Part shown: positions 50,376 to 59,944 of the stretch, piece after piece
Layout of the letters: the number at the start of each line of letters is the position of its first letter
Numbering within the stretch: position 1 is the first letter of the stretch
Origin: Firmicutes bacterium ASF500
Lineage (GTDB): Bacteria; Bacillota; Clostridia; Oscillospirales; Oscillospiraceae
Assembly: GCA_000492175.2 (NCBI GenBank)
Contig: CP097573.1
Location: 2,418,001 to 2,482,000, forward strand
DNA: 64,000 nt
Direction: 5' to 3'
Notes under the pieces: generated by a model
Database searches by the model: none
Told to the model about the DNA's origin: nothing
What the model saw: the letters and a program-made list of their open reading frames with translations, nothing else
Program-made: the position numbers and the translations under genes

Positions 50376-51362
50376 TTATCCCTCCACATCGGTCACAGGG
50401 ACATAGCCCTCCATCGCCGCCAGCCTCTGGCCCCCCGGCCCCAGCACCCAGTCGTAGAGGACGCGGGTGGGGCTGTCCTCCGGGGCGTCCTTGGCGATGG
50501 CCACAAAGTAGGGGTTGAGGAAGGGATACTCCCCCGCCCGGATGGCCTCCGCCGAGGGGGACACCCCGTCCACAGCCAGCACCTTCAGCCCCTTGGCCAT
50601 CTCCATGTCGTTGGCGTAGTAATACACCGTGTACCCCAGGGCGGCGGCGGAGTTGTCATACTCCCGCACCGCGTTGAGCAGGCCCTCCATGCTGTTGGCC
50701 GTCCAGGTGGTGGGCGGCTCCATCAGCTCCAGGCCGTCCATCACCAGCTTTTCAAACGTAGTCTGACTGCCCGCCCCCTGGTTGCGCTGGAAGGGGATAA
50801 TCTCCAGGTCCTCGCCCCCCACCTGGCTCCAGTTGGTGATCTCGCCGGTGTAAATTTTCTGTACCTGTTCCACCGTCAGGCTGTCCACCGGGTTGTCCTG
50901 GTTGACCACAAAGACCAGGGCGTCGGTGGCGAAGGGGGTCATCAGCCACCGGTCCCCCGCCTCCAGCTCGGCCAGCACATCGGGCGCGGGCTCCGCCGCC
51001 AGCAGCAGATCGGCCTCCCCGTCCATCAGGTTCCGGTAGGACCAGGTGGTGCGGTTGAAGCTGACCAGATCGCTAACCTCAGAAATGTCCTCCCCCAGCA
51101 GCACCGCGCACATGGCCTGAGCCAGCGGAGCCGTGGAGGTAGAGCCGTCCAGCCGGGGCATATTCTCCCGGGTAAACACGAAGGCATCGGAATCCACCGC
51201 GCCGCTGGAGCTCTCACCGGAGGACCCAGCCCCGCTGGAGGACCCTGGGGAGCTGGACCCCCCTCCGCTCTGTACATCCGAGCTCTCCGCCGGAGCCTTG
51301 GGCCCGCAGGCCGTCAGCAGAATTGCCCCCGCCAGACCCATCGCCAATAAAATTTGCTTCAT
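50376..51362 (-). CDS. PstS-like substrate-binding lipoprotein
   Basis: A 328-residue lipoprotein: lipobox LTAC at residue 19, a long Ser/Gly linker, then a type II periplasmic-binding domain of the phosphate-binding PstS type (LDGSTSTAPLAQAMCAVLL near 70, IYTGEITNWSQVGG near 165, and FQRNQGAGSQTTFEKLV near 190). The DGSTS and GSQT segments supply the phosphate ligands in PstS. No permease or ATPase genes are adjacent. It could be a phosphate sensor or scavenger. Confidence 0.85.
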   Translation of the reverse strand: MKQILLAMGLAGAILLTACGPKAPAESSDVQSGGGSSSPGSSSGAGSSGESSSGAVDSDAFVFTRENMPRLDGSTSTAPLAQAMCAVLLGEDISEVSDLVSFNRTTWSYRNLMDGEADLLLAAEPAPDVLAELEAGDRWLMTPFATDALVFVVNQDNPVDSLTVEQVQKIYTGEITNWSQVGGEDLEIIPFQRNQGAGSQTTFEKLVMDGLELMEPPTTWTANSMEGLLNAVREYDNSAAALGYTVYYYANDMEMAKGLKVLAVDGVSPSAEAIRAGEYPFLNPYFVAIAKDAPEDSPTRVLYDWVLGPGGQRLAAMEGYVPVTDVEG

Positions 51363-51469
51363 AAAAATACCTCCTCACGGATGTCCAAATTTCCCATCTG
51401 CTATATCAGACGCAAAATACTGCAAAAGGTTTCATAAATAGTATACAACCTTCCGCCCTTTCCCGCAAG

Positions 51470-51645
51470 TCTACCAAACGTCTACCAAAAAGCCCTGTCG
51501 AACCCCTGTGCCGCAAGGGGTTGCGGGGACTGGAATATTTTAGGATGTCTACCAAATGTCTACCAGTTTCACTTTTTGACAGGTTTAGAACCCTGTTTTT
51601 CGCAGTTTCCTCCGGTTTTCGCAACTTTCAGGACCTGCGTCAGGG
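51470..51645. repeat. Leader repeat LR, copy 2
   Basis: Nearly identical to 7436-7640. GTCTACCAAACGTCTACCA (51473-51491 region), a hairpin (AACCCCT/AGGGGTT), then GTCTACCAAATGTCTACCA (51547 region) and CTTTTTGACAGG. It replaces the promoter region found upstream of SLH protein 1. The remaining 51646-51823 is the leader shared with SLH protein 1. Confidence 0.75.
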
Positions 51646-51823
51646 GTGTGACACCCCGGTGAGGGGAGGGAAAAGTAGAAAAACCTCGAAAATTTCGGTA
51701 AAAACGGAGAATTTCGTTACAGGAATGTTAAATCCTAGCGGACTACCAGGACGGTGCGGAGCTCGGTTTTTGTCGGAATACGGCCCCTCTCATGGCCGAA
51801 AAAATTAACAAGGAGGAAACACT

Positions 51824-54724
51824 ATGAGAAACCTGAAACGGGCTCTCAGCCTGGCTCTGGCCTCCGTTATGCTCATGGGCATGATGGTCGTCGGCTCCAG
51901 CGCCGCGAGCTTCCCCGATGTGTCCGCTGAGGACAACACCGAGGCCATTGCGGTTCTCGAGGCTGTCGAAGTGATGGTCGGCAACGAGAACGGCGAGTTT
52001 GAACCTGACAAGAACGTCACCCGCAACGAGATGGCCGTCATTCTGGCCAAGCTCATCCTGGGCAAGGACGCTGACAAGTACGTCGGCAGCTGCCCCTTCA
52101 CTGACGTGCCCACCTGGGCTCAGAAGTACGTCACTGCCTGCTACGACAATAAGATCGTGGCTGGCCGCACCGAGAGCACCTATGACGGCAACGCCACTGT
52201 GACTGCTCAGGAGGCCGCCGCCATGGTCCTGCGCGTGCTGGGCTATGAGAAGCTGGAGAGCACTGGCACCAACTGGGCTCAGCCCGTGGTCGCCAAGGCC
52301 AACGAGCTGCGTCTGTTTGCCGACGTGGGCTCCAGCGCTACCGCTCCCCTGAACCGCAACCAGGTGGCCCAGCTGAGCCTGAACGCCCTCCAGGCCACCA
52401 TGGTCACCTCCGACGTGGAGAAGGACATCGTCGTTGAGGGCGTTGTCACCATCCCCGGCAAGGTTACCTACACCGAGCGGACCACCAACAAGTTCGACTA
52501 CACCCAGAGCAACGGCGCTTACAAGAAGGACGTGAGCGACGAGAAGCTCCAGCTGTGTGAGAACCTGTACGAGAAGGACCTGCGCCTGGTGCCCGGCACT
52601 GACGACTTCGGCCGTCCTGCCACCATCTGGAGCTACAAGACCGAGGAGATCGGCAAGTATGCCGACAGCGCTGACGCCTCCTACATCAAGGCTGTCAAGT
52701 CTGAGGACCTGTACAAGGACCTGGGTCTGAAAAAGTCCACCAAAGCCTCCGTCATGGTTGACGGCAAGGCCGTTGCCGATTTCTCCATCACCAAGACCGG
52801 CCCCGACAAAATCGGCGGCAACGGTGTTGTGGTCGACGCTTACAAGGACGACGACGGCAATGTCACCATTTCCGTTATCAACTCCTATGTGGGCGAGGTG
52901 ACCAAGGTTACCGAGGCCAAGGACGACGACGCCCGCACCGTTACAGTGGGCGGTGTGAAGTTTGAGACCGAGGGCTTCGACGTGGACGACGTGGTCGTTT
53001 ACACCAAGGCCGACGGCAAGATCAAGAGCATGTACCTGGCCGAGATCGTGGAGAACGTTGAGATCACCAAGACCGTGGGCTCCCCTGTCTCTGAGTTCGT
53101 GGCCGACGGCGAGACCTATAAGTTCACCGCCAACTGGACCACAAACCCCGCCGTTGACGTGGTTACTGATACTGATAAGAACGACGTCAAGACGGAGAAC
53201 AAGGTCGACCTGTACCTGGATTCCAACGACTACGTAATCAAGGTCGCTCTGAACGAGGGCGTAACCGATTACGCCTATGTCATTGCCATCGACGAGGACG
53301 GCGGCAAGCTCTTCACCAAGGGCACCCCCTACGCCAAGCTGCTGCTTACCGACGGCACTGTTGTTGAGGCCGAGCTGAAATACGACGATTATAGTGCCAT
53401 TTCGACTTTGACAGGGCTTCAGAACGAATTCACCAACTGCATCGTGGAGTACAGCGTGAACTCCAAGGACGTCTACAAGCTGACCGTTATGAAGAACGGT
53501 GAAAACAAGGCCGAGAAGATTGACCTGGCGGATGATAGTCAGGCCATCACCATCGAAGCCGGCAAGGCCAAGATGACCCTGGGTGAGAAGATTATCTACG
53601 CCGACAGCAAGACCATCTTCCTGACCGACGACGGCGACGACAACTACAAGGCCTATGTGGGCTACGACTCCGTGTCCGACCTGAACGGCTCGTTCGCCGA
53701 CGACGACGCCAACGCCGCCTATGCCTACTACTGCAAGGGCAGCAGCAACGTGGCTGACGTTGTCTACGTGCTCAACACCACCGGCAGCTCCGACGATATC
53801 GTCTTCCTGCTGGCTAAGGAGTGCAGTGGTAAAATCACCGCCAAAGACGGCGACGACTACTGGGAGTGCCCTGCCGTTGTCAACGGTGAGATCGTCACTG
53901 TGAAGCTGAACAAGGACATCAGCAAAGAGACCAAGGTCCTGCTGAAGTCCGTGGTCTACGCCAACGAGGACGAGGAGATCATCAACTTCGATAAGTCCAA
54001 GGAGTACAGCAAGACCGGCACTGACGACAACTACTACTTCACCGGTAACGTGACCAAGAAGCTGACCAACGGCAACCTGACCATCAGAGACAACAGCTAC
54101 CGCGTTTCCAACGATGTCCAGGTCTTCCTCTACAGCGACAAGATCGAGTCCTCCTCTGAGAGCGCTATCGCTGAGGGTGACTTCGGCCACTTCGTCATCA
54201 ACGACGGCCAGATCGTCACCATCTTCTACAAGGAGGCTGACGGCAGCGAGGATGAGGAAGAGGATAAGGTTGAGGCCGGTAAGGTTAGCGGTGTCCAGAT
54301 CAACGAGACTAAATACGAGGCAAATACGCAACGCGACACTATTGCTGACGCCGTGGAAGCTGGCGAGGCTTATATCTTCACTGACAAGAACGCTATCAAG
54401 GCTCTGATCAACCAGGGTGATGCTATCGGGGGCGAAGCCAAAGATAACCTGTTCTTCTTCTTCCGCGGTCATGTGGGCAAGGAGACAATCACTCTGGTGA
54501 TTCGCAACGCCAAGGGCAGCGAGGTCTACCGTGAGAACGTGACGGCTGGTGATAGGCCGAAGCTGACCGGTATCTTCTATGTCCAGGTCACTGGTGAGAA
54601 TGTTCATAACGCGGGGGTCGGCCCCATGAAGGAGAAGGCCCTGGAGACCGGCGAGTACAGCTGGACCATTACCAGTTCCGGAAAGAACGTGGACGAGAGC
54701 GGGACCTTCACTATTAGCAAGTAA
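51824..54724 (+). CDS. SLH-domain surface protein, paralogue 2
   Basis: A 966-residue secreted SLH protein. The signal peptide is nearly identical to paralogue 1 (MRNLKRALSLALASVMLMGM); SLH domains cover about 30-200. The body stays closely similar to paralogue 1 up to VTIFYKEAD near residue 810, with local insertions (a TNPAVDVVTDTD stretch near 440), then ends in an unrelated 160-residue C-terminal domain after an acidic EDEEEDKVEAG linker. AAGGAGGAAAC precedes the ATG. No clear promoter is seen in the leader repeat. Confidence 0.92.
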   Translation: MRNLKRALSLALASVMLMGMMVVGSSAASFPDVSAEDNTEAIAVLEAVEVMVGNENGEFEPDKNVTRNEMAVILAKLILGKDADKYVGSCPFTDVPTWAQKYVTACYDNKIVAGRTESTYDGNATVTAQEAAAMVLRVLGYEKLESTGTNWAQPVVAKANELRLFADVGSSATAPLNRNQVAQLSLNALQATMVTSDVEKDIVVEGVVTIPGKVTYTERTTNKFDYTQSNGAYKKDVSDEKLQLCENLYEKDLRLVPGTDDFGRPATIWSYKTEEIGKYADSADASYIKAVKSEDLYKDLGLKKSTKASVMVDGKAVADFSITKTGPDKIGGNGVVVDAYKDDDGNVTISVINSYVGEVTKVTEAKDDDARTVTVGGVKFETEGFDVDDVVVYTKADGKIKSMYLAEIVENVEITKTVGSPVSEFVADGETYKFTANWTTNPAVDVVTDTDKNDVKTENKVDLYLDSNDYVIKVALNEGVTDYAYVIAIDEDGGKLFTKGTPYAKLLLTDGTVVEAELKYDDYSAISTLTGLQNEFTNCIVEYSVNSKDVYKLTVMKNGENKAEKIDLADDSQAITIEAGKAKMTLGEKIIYADSKTIFLTDDGDDNYKAYVGYDSVSDLNGSFADDDANAAYAYYCKGSSNVADVVYVLNTTGSSDDIVFLLAKECSGKITAKDGDDYWECPAVVNGEIVTVKLNKDISKETKVLLKSVVYANEDEEIINFDKSKEYSKTGTDDNYYFTGNVTKKLTNGNLTIRDNSYRVSNDVQVFLYSDKIESSSESAIAEGDFGHFVINDGQIVTIFYKEADGSEDEEEDKVEAGKVSGVQINETKYEANTQRDTIADAVEAGEAYIFTDKNAIKALINQGDAIGGEAKDNLFFFFRGHVGKETITLVIRNAKGSEVYRENVTAGDRPKLTGIFYVQVTGENVHNAGVGPMKEKALETGEYSWTITSSGKNVDESGTFTISK

Positions 54725-54756
54725 AACGAATAGTGTCTTTTCCGTAAGTTACGAGG

Positions 54757-54790
54757 AAGCACCCCGGGCCGACAGCCCGGGGTGCTTTTA
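54757..54790. terminator. Bidirectional terminator of SLH cassette 2
   Basis: AAGCACCCCGGGC pairs with GCCCGGGGTGCTTTT around CGACA. Confidence 0.85.
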
Positions 54791-54791
54791 C

Positions 54792-55262
54792 TCAGCGAAA
54801 CATGATGTACCAGGCATCGCTGCTGCTGGTGTTGGCCCAGTTGTTAGAAAAGACAAGACTGGAGCCGATGATTTCCGGAAGAAACGGAGATTCGGTTTCC
54901 ACTCTGTCATTGATGACATAGGCCCGGTGGTCCGGAGTCAGGAAAATGACAGCTTCGTCTTCCATGTGGGTGGAAAACAGGAGCATGAACGTCGGCGCCC
55001 AGGGCAGTTGAATGGTGCGGGACTGCTTCCCGTCACCGACGTAGGTCCCGACGTAAAAACGCGGCTGTTCCAGGGCCGCCACCCGGCCGGCCAGGGCGTT
55101 CAGCGCGGACGCACTGGCCTTGCTTCCATCCAGACCGTCCACTCGCCTCTCCACCTCCTTGACCGCCGTGTCAAGCTTCATGTTGTCCTCATTGAAATCT
55201 GTCCGCCGTATCCGGTCGGTTTCCTCCCATTGGCAAAGTGCATAGTTGCTTGTACGATTCAT
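54792..55262 (-). CDS. Tail-fibre-like coiled-coil protein, paralogue 2
   Basis: A 156-residue paralogue of the protein at 28077: NYALCQWEETDRIRRTDFNE, coiled coil to about 65, and the C-terminal WYIMFR. The central beta domain (about 90-140) has diverged most, for example MEDEAVIFLTPDHRAYVIND. It faces SLH protein 2 tail to tail, repeating the layout of cassette 1. The repeated pairing suggests that the two proteins work together, which is inference. AGGTAACACG precedes the ATG. Confidence 0.8.
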   Translation of the reverse strand: MNRTSNYALCQWEETDRIRRTDFNEDNMKLDTAVKEVERRVDGLDGSKASASALNALAGRVAALEQPRFYVGTYVGDGKQSRTIQLPWAPTFMLLFSTHMEDEAVIFLTPDHRAYVINDRVETESPFLPEIIGSSLVFSNNWANTSSSDAWYIMFR

Positions 55263-55292
55263 CGTGTTACCTCCAATTTTTATGTTGTGGCC

Positions 55293-55422
55293 CCCGTCCC
55301 GCCGCTTCGCGGTCCCCCTCCCTTTTGCAAGGGAGGCTTTTTCCTGCGGGGTATGTCTCTGTAGGGGCGGCCTGTGGCCGCCCGCAAACATTTTGGAACG
55401 GGCGGCCACAGGCCGCCCCTAC
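55293..55422. repeat. GC-rich palindromic repeat and gtaggg...ccctac element
   Basis: 55293-55350 is a palindromic segment (CCGCCGCTTCGCGG, CCTCCCTTTTGCAAGGGAGG). 55361-55422 is a 62-bp GTAGGGGCGGCCTGTGGCCG type copy. Confidence 0.7.
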
Positions 55423-55429
55423 GGAGACC

Positions 55430-55515
55430 AGCGTCCCTACACCCTTATCGGAACCCCATGAAAAATTGCACGTTTCCATACATTTAATGGAAGTCAGGCC
55501 GCATTGCGCCCAAAA
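55430..55515 (+). repeat. Edge repeat ER, copy 3
   Basis: ATTGCACGTTTCCATACATT followed by TAATGGAAGTCAGGCCGC and GCGCCCAAAAAA. It closes SLH cassette 2, matching 27615-27715 in inverse and 8160-8245. Confidence 0.75.
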
Positions 55516-55523
55516 AAGAACAT

Positions 55524-55547
55524 CCCCGCCTCAAGTCAGAGGCGGGG
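55524..55547. terminator. Terminator after lepA
   Basis: CCCCGCCTC/GAGGCGGGG with loop AAGTCA; T-runs on both strands. Confidence 0.8.
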
Positions 55548-55553
55548 ACGCTT

Positions 55554-57362
55554 TTATTCTTCATCCAATTTGAGGACGGCCATAAAGGCCTCGGTGGGCA
55601 GCTGGACGGTGCCCAGGGTGCGCATTTTCTTTTTGCCCTCCTTCTGCTTCTCCAAAAGCTTCTTCTTCCGGGTGATGTCGCCGCCGTAGCACTTGGCCAG
55701 CACGTCCTTGCGCATGGCCTTCACGGTCTCCCGGGCGATGATCTTGCCGCCGATGGCGGCCTGGACGGGGACCTCGAAGAGCTGGCGGGGGATGTTCTCC
55801 TTCAGCTTCTCGCAGATGCGCCGGGCGCGGCTGTAGGCCTTCTCCCGGTGGGCGATGAAGCTGAGGGCGTCCACCTGGTCGCCGTTGAGGAGCATGTCCA
55901 CCTTCACCAGGTCGCTGGGCTGATAGTCCTCCAGCTCGTAGTCCAGGGAGGCGTACCCCTTGGTCCGGGCCTTGAGGGCGTCGAAGAAGTCGTAGATGAT
56001 CTCGCCGATGGGCATGGAGTAGTGCAGCTCCACCAGGTTGGTGTCCAAATACTGCATGTCCTTAAAGACCCCCCGCCGCTCCTGACACATGGGCATGATG
56101 TTGCCCACGTAGTCCGGCGGGGAGATGATGGACACCTTGGCGTAGGGCTCCTTGGCGGTGGAGATGGCCCCCGGGTCGGGGTAGTTGTGGGGGTTGTCCA
56201 CCCGGACCACAGTACCGTCGGTTTTTGTGACCTCGTAGATAACTGAGGGTAATGTGGTCACCAGGTCCAGGTCAAATTCCCGCTCCAGCCGCTCCTGGAT
56301 GATCTCCATATGGAGCATCCCCAAAAATCCGCACCGGAAGCCGAAGCCCAGGGCCACGGAGGACTCGGGCTCGAAGGACAGGGATGCGTCGTTGAGCTGG
56401 AGTTTTTCCAAAGCGTCCCGCAGGTCGGGGTACTTGCTCCCGTCCTCGGTGTAGATGCCGCAGTAGACCATGGCCTGGGCGGGGCGGTAGCCGGGCAGGG
56501 GCTCGGCGGCGGCGGACTCCGAGCCGGTGATGGTGTCGCCCACGCTGGTGTCCTTCACGTTCTTGATGGAGGCGGTGAACCAGCCCACCTCCCCGGCGGT
56601 CAGCGCCCCTGCGGACTCCATCCCCAGGGGCTTGAGGTAACCGCAGTCCAGCACCTGGTACTGGGCCCCCGAGGCCATCATTTTTACGTTCATGCCCTTT
56701 TTCAGGGTCCCCTCCATCACCCGGAAGTAGACGATTACCCCCACATAGGGGTCGTACTGGCTGTCGAAAATGAGGGCTTTCAGGGGGGCGTCGGAGTCCC
56801 CCTCCGGGGCGGGGACGTTGCGCACGATGTCCTCCAGCACGGCGGGGATGTTGACGCCCTGCTTGGCGGAGATCTCCGGGGCGTCCATGGCGGGCAGGGC
56901 CAGGATATTTTCGATCTCCTCCTTCACCCGCGCCGGGTCGGCGGCGGGCAGGTCGATCTTGTTCACCACGGGGAGAATTTCCAGATCGTGCTCCATCGCC
57001 AGGTAGGTGTTGGCCAGGGTCTGGGCCTCGATGCCCTGGGAGGCGTCCACAATGAGCACCGCCCCTTCGCAGGCCGCCAAGCTCCGGGACACCTCATAGT
57101 TGAAGTCTACATGCCCCGGGGTGTCGATGAGGTTCAGGTGATAAATTTCCCCGTCCTGGGCCTTGTAGTCCAGCCGGACGGCCCTGGCTTTGATGGTGAT
57201 GCCCCGCTCCCGCTCCAGATCCATGTTATCCAGCAGCTGGCTCTCCATCTGCCGCTGCTCCACCGCCCCGCACAGCTCAATGAGCCGGTCAGACAGGGTG
57301 GATTTGCCGTGGTCGATGTGGGCGATAATGGAAAAATTGCGAATTTTACTCTGGTCGGTCAT
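55554..57362 (-). CDS. lepA: Elongation factor 4
   Basis: LepA/EF4, 602 residues, a ribosome-binding GTPase that back-translocates or remodels stalled ribosomes. G1 is [11 protein letters not shown]3 DTPGH, G4 NKID; the EF-G-like domains and the LepA-specific C-terminal domain ([18 protein letters not shown]) are complete. GGAGG precedes the ATG. It is divergent from the EamA gene. Confidence 0.97.
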   Translation of the reverse strand: MTDQSKIRNFSIIAHIDHGKSTLSDRLIELCGAVEQRQMESQLLDNMDLERERGITIKARAVRLDYKAQDGEIYHLNLIDTPGHVDFNYEVSRSLAACEGAVLIVDASQGIEAQTLANTYLAMEHDLEILPVVNKIDLPAADPARVKEEIENILALPAMDAPEISAKQGVNIPAVLEDIVRNVPAPEGDSDAPLKALIFDSQYDPYVGVIVYFRVMEGTLKKGMNVKMMASGAQYQVLDCGYLKPLGMESAGALTAGEVGWFTASIKNVKDTSVGDTITGSESAAAEPLPGYRPAQAMVYCGIYTEDGSKYPDLRDALEKLQLNDASLSFEPESSVALGFGFRCGFLGMLHMEIIQERLEREFDLDLVTTLPSVIYEVTKTDGTVVRVDNPHNYPDPGAISTAKEPYAKVSIISPPDYVGNIMPMCQERRGVFKDMQYLDTNLVELHYSMPIGEIIYDFFDALKARTKGYASLDYELEDYQPSDLVKVDMLLNGDQVDALSFIAHREKAYSRARRICEKLKENIPRQLFEVPVQAAIGGKIIARETVKAMRKDVLAKCYGGDITRKKKLLEKQKEGKKKMRTLGTVQLPTEAFMAVLKLDEE

Positions 57363-57393
57363 GGAAGTAACCTCCGTATGGAAATTGAAATGC

Positions 57394-57422
57394 TTGACAT
57401 TATTGTTGGCCTTTGTTATAAT
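57394..57422 (+). promoter_or_regulatory. Promoter of the EamA-like gene
   Basis: TTGACA (57394-57399), 17 bases, TATAAT (57417-57422): full consensus. Confidence 0.85.
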
Positions 57423-57532
57423 TGGCTGGAATCTAAATCAAGTGAGGCGTTCTGCAGTTACCCCTGTGGTACAGCGTTTAAGCTGTATGGTAGCTGCTGG
57501 ACGCCCGCTATTTTTTTGAGAGGAGTTTTATC

Positions 57533-57961
57533 ATGCTTTCCTACATCTGGCCCATCGCCCTGGTCGTCTTCTCCAACACCATCTATCAGGTCTGCGCCAA
57601 GTCGATGCCCCCCTCCATCAACCCCCTGGCCTCGCTGACGGTCACCTACGCCACGGGGGCGGTCGCCTCCGGCGCGCTGTACTTCGCCCTGAACCGGGGC
57701 GGAAACCTCCTGCGGGAGTATAACCAGCTGAACTGGGTGCCCTTCGTCTTCGGCATCGCCCTGGTGGGCCTGGAGGCGGGCTATATCTACGCCTATAAGG
57801 CGGGGTGGCAGGTCAGCTCCGCCGCGATTGTCCAGAGCTCCTTCCTGGCCGTGTCGCTGCTTCTTGTGGGCTCCGTCCTGTTCCGGGAGGCCATCACCCT
57901 GAACAAGGTGCTGGGCGTGCTCATCTGCATGGTGGGCCTGTACTTCATCAACAAGAAATAA
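57533..57961 (+). CDS. Small EamA/DMT-type membrane transporter
   Basis: A 142-residue membrane protein with four to five helices, half the size of a full EamA transporter. It ends VLGVLICMVGLYFINKK, like EamA/EmrE proteins. Such half-size members act as dimers. Substrate unknown. GAGAGGAG precedes the ATG. The promoter is a full sigma-A consensus, so it is probably well expressed. Confidence 0.8.
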   Translation: MLSYIWPIALVVFSNTIYQVCAKSMPPSINPLASLTVTYATGAVASGALYFALNRGGNLLREYNQLNWVPFVFGIALVGLEAGYIYAYKAGWQVSSAAIVQSSFLAVSLLLVGSVLFREAITLNKVLGVLICMVGLYFINKK

Positions 57962-57964
57962 AGA

Positions 57965-58669
57965 CTATTTCTTCTCCGGCTTCTTCCGCCCTCCACTGAT
58001 GGCGGTGACCCGCTCGCCGGTGTTGTGGACCACCTGGAGGATGGACTGGTAGAGGACGGGGTAGTCCCGGGCCAGGGCGTCGTTGGTCATCTCGGGCCAG
58101 GGGCCCTTGGCCTTGGCGTGGGCGGCCAGGGCATCGGCCAGCTCGGCCTCGCAGCACTTCATGTCCGCCTCATGCAGGCCGGCATGGAAGTGCCGGGGCG
58201 GGACGGAGAAGAAATCCGGGTTGTTGCTGGGGTTGGCGTCGTAGAGGCGGCGGTACATGGTATACACCGCGGTGGACAGGTAGCTGGAGGCGGCCTGAAT
58301 GGCCTCCCGGCTGCCCGTCTTGCCCAGCATACCGAAGAGGACCCCGATGGAGTTGACCAGCAGCTTCTTGCTCAGCAGGGCCAGCACGCCCCCCTTGATG
58401 GAGTTGTTCTTCTCGTCGCTGATGTCGTACAGCTCCTCGGGGGAGATGGTGGCGCCGTCCCGGGTCAGGGTCCGGCCCAGGAGGAAGTCGGCGGACACGC
58501 CGTAGTAGTCGCAGGCCTTGACCACAAAGACCAGGCCGGGCTCCCGGATGCCGTTCTCATAGTGGCTGAGCAGGGCCTGGGAGATGCCCAGGGCGGCGGC
58601 GGCGGTGCGCTGGCTCACCTTCTTCTCCTGCCGCAGCAGGGACAGGGTGCGGGAAAATTCTGCGTTCAT
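57965..58669 (-). CDS. XRE-family transcriptional regulator
   Basis: A 234-residue regulator. The N-terminal helix-turn-helix (VSQRTAAAALGISQALLSHY) covers about 10-65; the remaining 165 residues are a helical domain I do not recognise. GAGGAGAG precedes the ATG. Upstream lies the palindrome GGTATAGTATACC (58745-58757) across its probable -10, which fits autoregulation. Confidence 0.85.
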   Translation of the reverse strand: MNAEFSRTLSLLRQEKKVSQRTAAAALGISQALLSHYENGIREPGLVFVVKACDYYGVSADFLLGRTLTRDGATISPEELYDISDEKNNSIKGGVLALLSKKLLVNSIGVLFGMLGKTGSREAIQAASSYLSTAVYTMYRRLYDANPSNNPDFFSVPPRHFHAGLHEADMKCCEAELADALAAHAKAKGPWPEMTNDALARDYPVLYQSILQVVHNTGERVTAISGGRKKPEKK

Positions 58670-58744
58670 GTCTCTCTCTCTCCTCGAAATACAGCTTCCG
58701 CCGCCCTCTGTCCGGGGGGAGGGTCCGGCGGGTAAAATACACGT

Positions 58745-58757
58745 GGTATAGTATACC
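58745..58757. promoter_or_regulatory. Palindromic operator over the XRE promoter
   Basis: GGTATA-G-TATACC. The minus-strand -10 would be TATACT inside it. Confidence 0.55.
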
Positions 58758-58843
58758 TGATAGCATAACCTGGCGTAAAGAGGAAAACGGGAAAATTTTG
58801 AGGAATTTTTCCGCCCTCAACTGGAGAAAACTACCGCAGGCCC

Positions 58844-58872
58844 TTGCAATTTCTTTGGGGAAATGTTACCAT
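58844..58872 (+). promoter_or_regulatory. Promoter of pta
   Basis: TTGCAA (58844-58849), 17 bases, TACCAT (58867-58872). Confidence 0.65.
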
Positions 58873-58929
58873 ATCCTTATCTACGAGTATGACCCGACGG
58901 GCAATTTTGATTTGGAAGGAAGTAGTCAT

Positions 58930-59904
58930 ATGTTTAAGAAGCTCATCGAGATTTTGAAAGCCCACCCCCGCAAGATCGTCTTCACCGAGGGCACGGACCC
59001 CCGTATCCTGGAGGCCTCCGCCCGCCTGCTGTCCGGTACCTTCCTGACCCCCATCCTCATCGGCAATGAGGAGGAGATCCGCGCCGCCGCCGAGGACGCC
59101 GGCTTCAACATCCGCGGGGCGGAGATCTACGACCCCGAGACCTATGAGAAGATGGACGCCATGGTGGAGAAGATGGTGGAGCTGCGCAAGGGCAAGATGA
59201 CCGCCGACGAGTGCCGGGCCATGCTCCGCAAGGGCAACTACTTTGGCACCATGCTGGTGGCTATGGGCATCGCCGACGCTCTGCTGGGCGGCGCCACCTA
59301 CTCCACCGCTGACACCGTCCGCCCCGCCCTCCAGCTGGTCAAGACCAAGCCGGGCAACTCCATCGTCTCCTCCTGCTTCATCCTGGTGCGCCCCTACGCC
59401 ACCGGCGGCAACATGGTGCTGGCTATGGCCGACTGCGCCATCAACATCGACCCCAGCGAGGACGAGCTGGTGGAGATCGCCTCTGAGACCGTCCAGTGCG
59501 CCAGAATCTTCGGTGTGGACCCCAAGGTGGCCTTCCTCAGCTACTCCACCTTCGGCTCCGGCAAGGGTCCCGCTGTGGACAAGATGCGCAACGCCGCCGA
59601 AAAGACCAAGCTGGCTATGCCCGATGTGCCCATCGAGGGTGAGCTCCAGTTTGACGCCGCCGTCTCCCCCCGCGTGGCCGAGACCAAGTGCCCCGACTCC
59701 AAGGTGGCCGGCTACGCCAACACCTTCATCTTCCCCGACATCAGCGCTGGCAACATCGGTTATAAGATCGCCCAGCGCCTGGGCTCCTTCGAGGCCTACG
59801 GCCCCATCCTTCTGGGCCTGAACGCCCCCATTAACGACCTCTCCCGTGGCTGCAACGCCCAGGAGGTCTACTCCATGGCCATCATCACCGCCGCCCTGGC
59901 CTGA
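58930..59904 (+). CDS. pta: Phosphate acetyltransferase
   Basis: Pta, 324 residues, the short single-domain form, converting acetyl-CoA and phosphate to acetyl phosphate for ATP production by acetate kinase. ATYSTADTVRPALQ, GSGKGPAVDKMRNA and the C-terminal PINDLSRGCNAQEVYSMA are the family signatures. No ackA gene is adjacent. Phosphate butyryltransferase is related, but the PTA signature is favoured here. Confidence 0.93.
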   Translation: MFKKLIEILKAHPRKIVFTEGTDPRILEASARLLSGTFLTPILIGNEEEIRAAAEDAGFNIRGAEIYDPETYEKMDAMVEKMVELRKGKMTADECRAMLRKGNYFGTMLVAMGIADALLGGATYSTADTVRPALQLVKTKPGNSIVSSCFILVRPYATGGNMVLAMADCAINIDPSEDELVEIASETVQCARIFGVDPKVAFLSYSTFGSGKGPAVDKMRNAAEKTKLAMPDVPIEGELQFDAAVSPRVAETKCPDSKVAGYANTFIFPDISAGNIGYKIAQRLGSFEAYGPILLGLNAPINDLSRGCNAQEVYSMAIITAALA

Positions 59905-59911
59905 AAACTGT

Positions 59912-59944
59912 AATAAACCCTCCGGAAATTCCGGAGGGTTTATT
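59912..59944. terminator. Bidirectional terminator after pta
   Basis: AATAAACCCTCCGG/CCGGAGGGTTTATT with loop AAATT, followed by GTTTTG on the plus strand. Confidence 0.85.
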
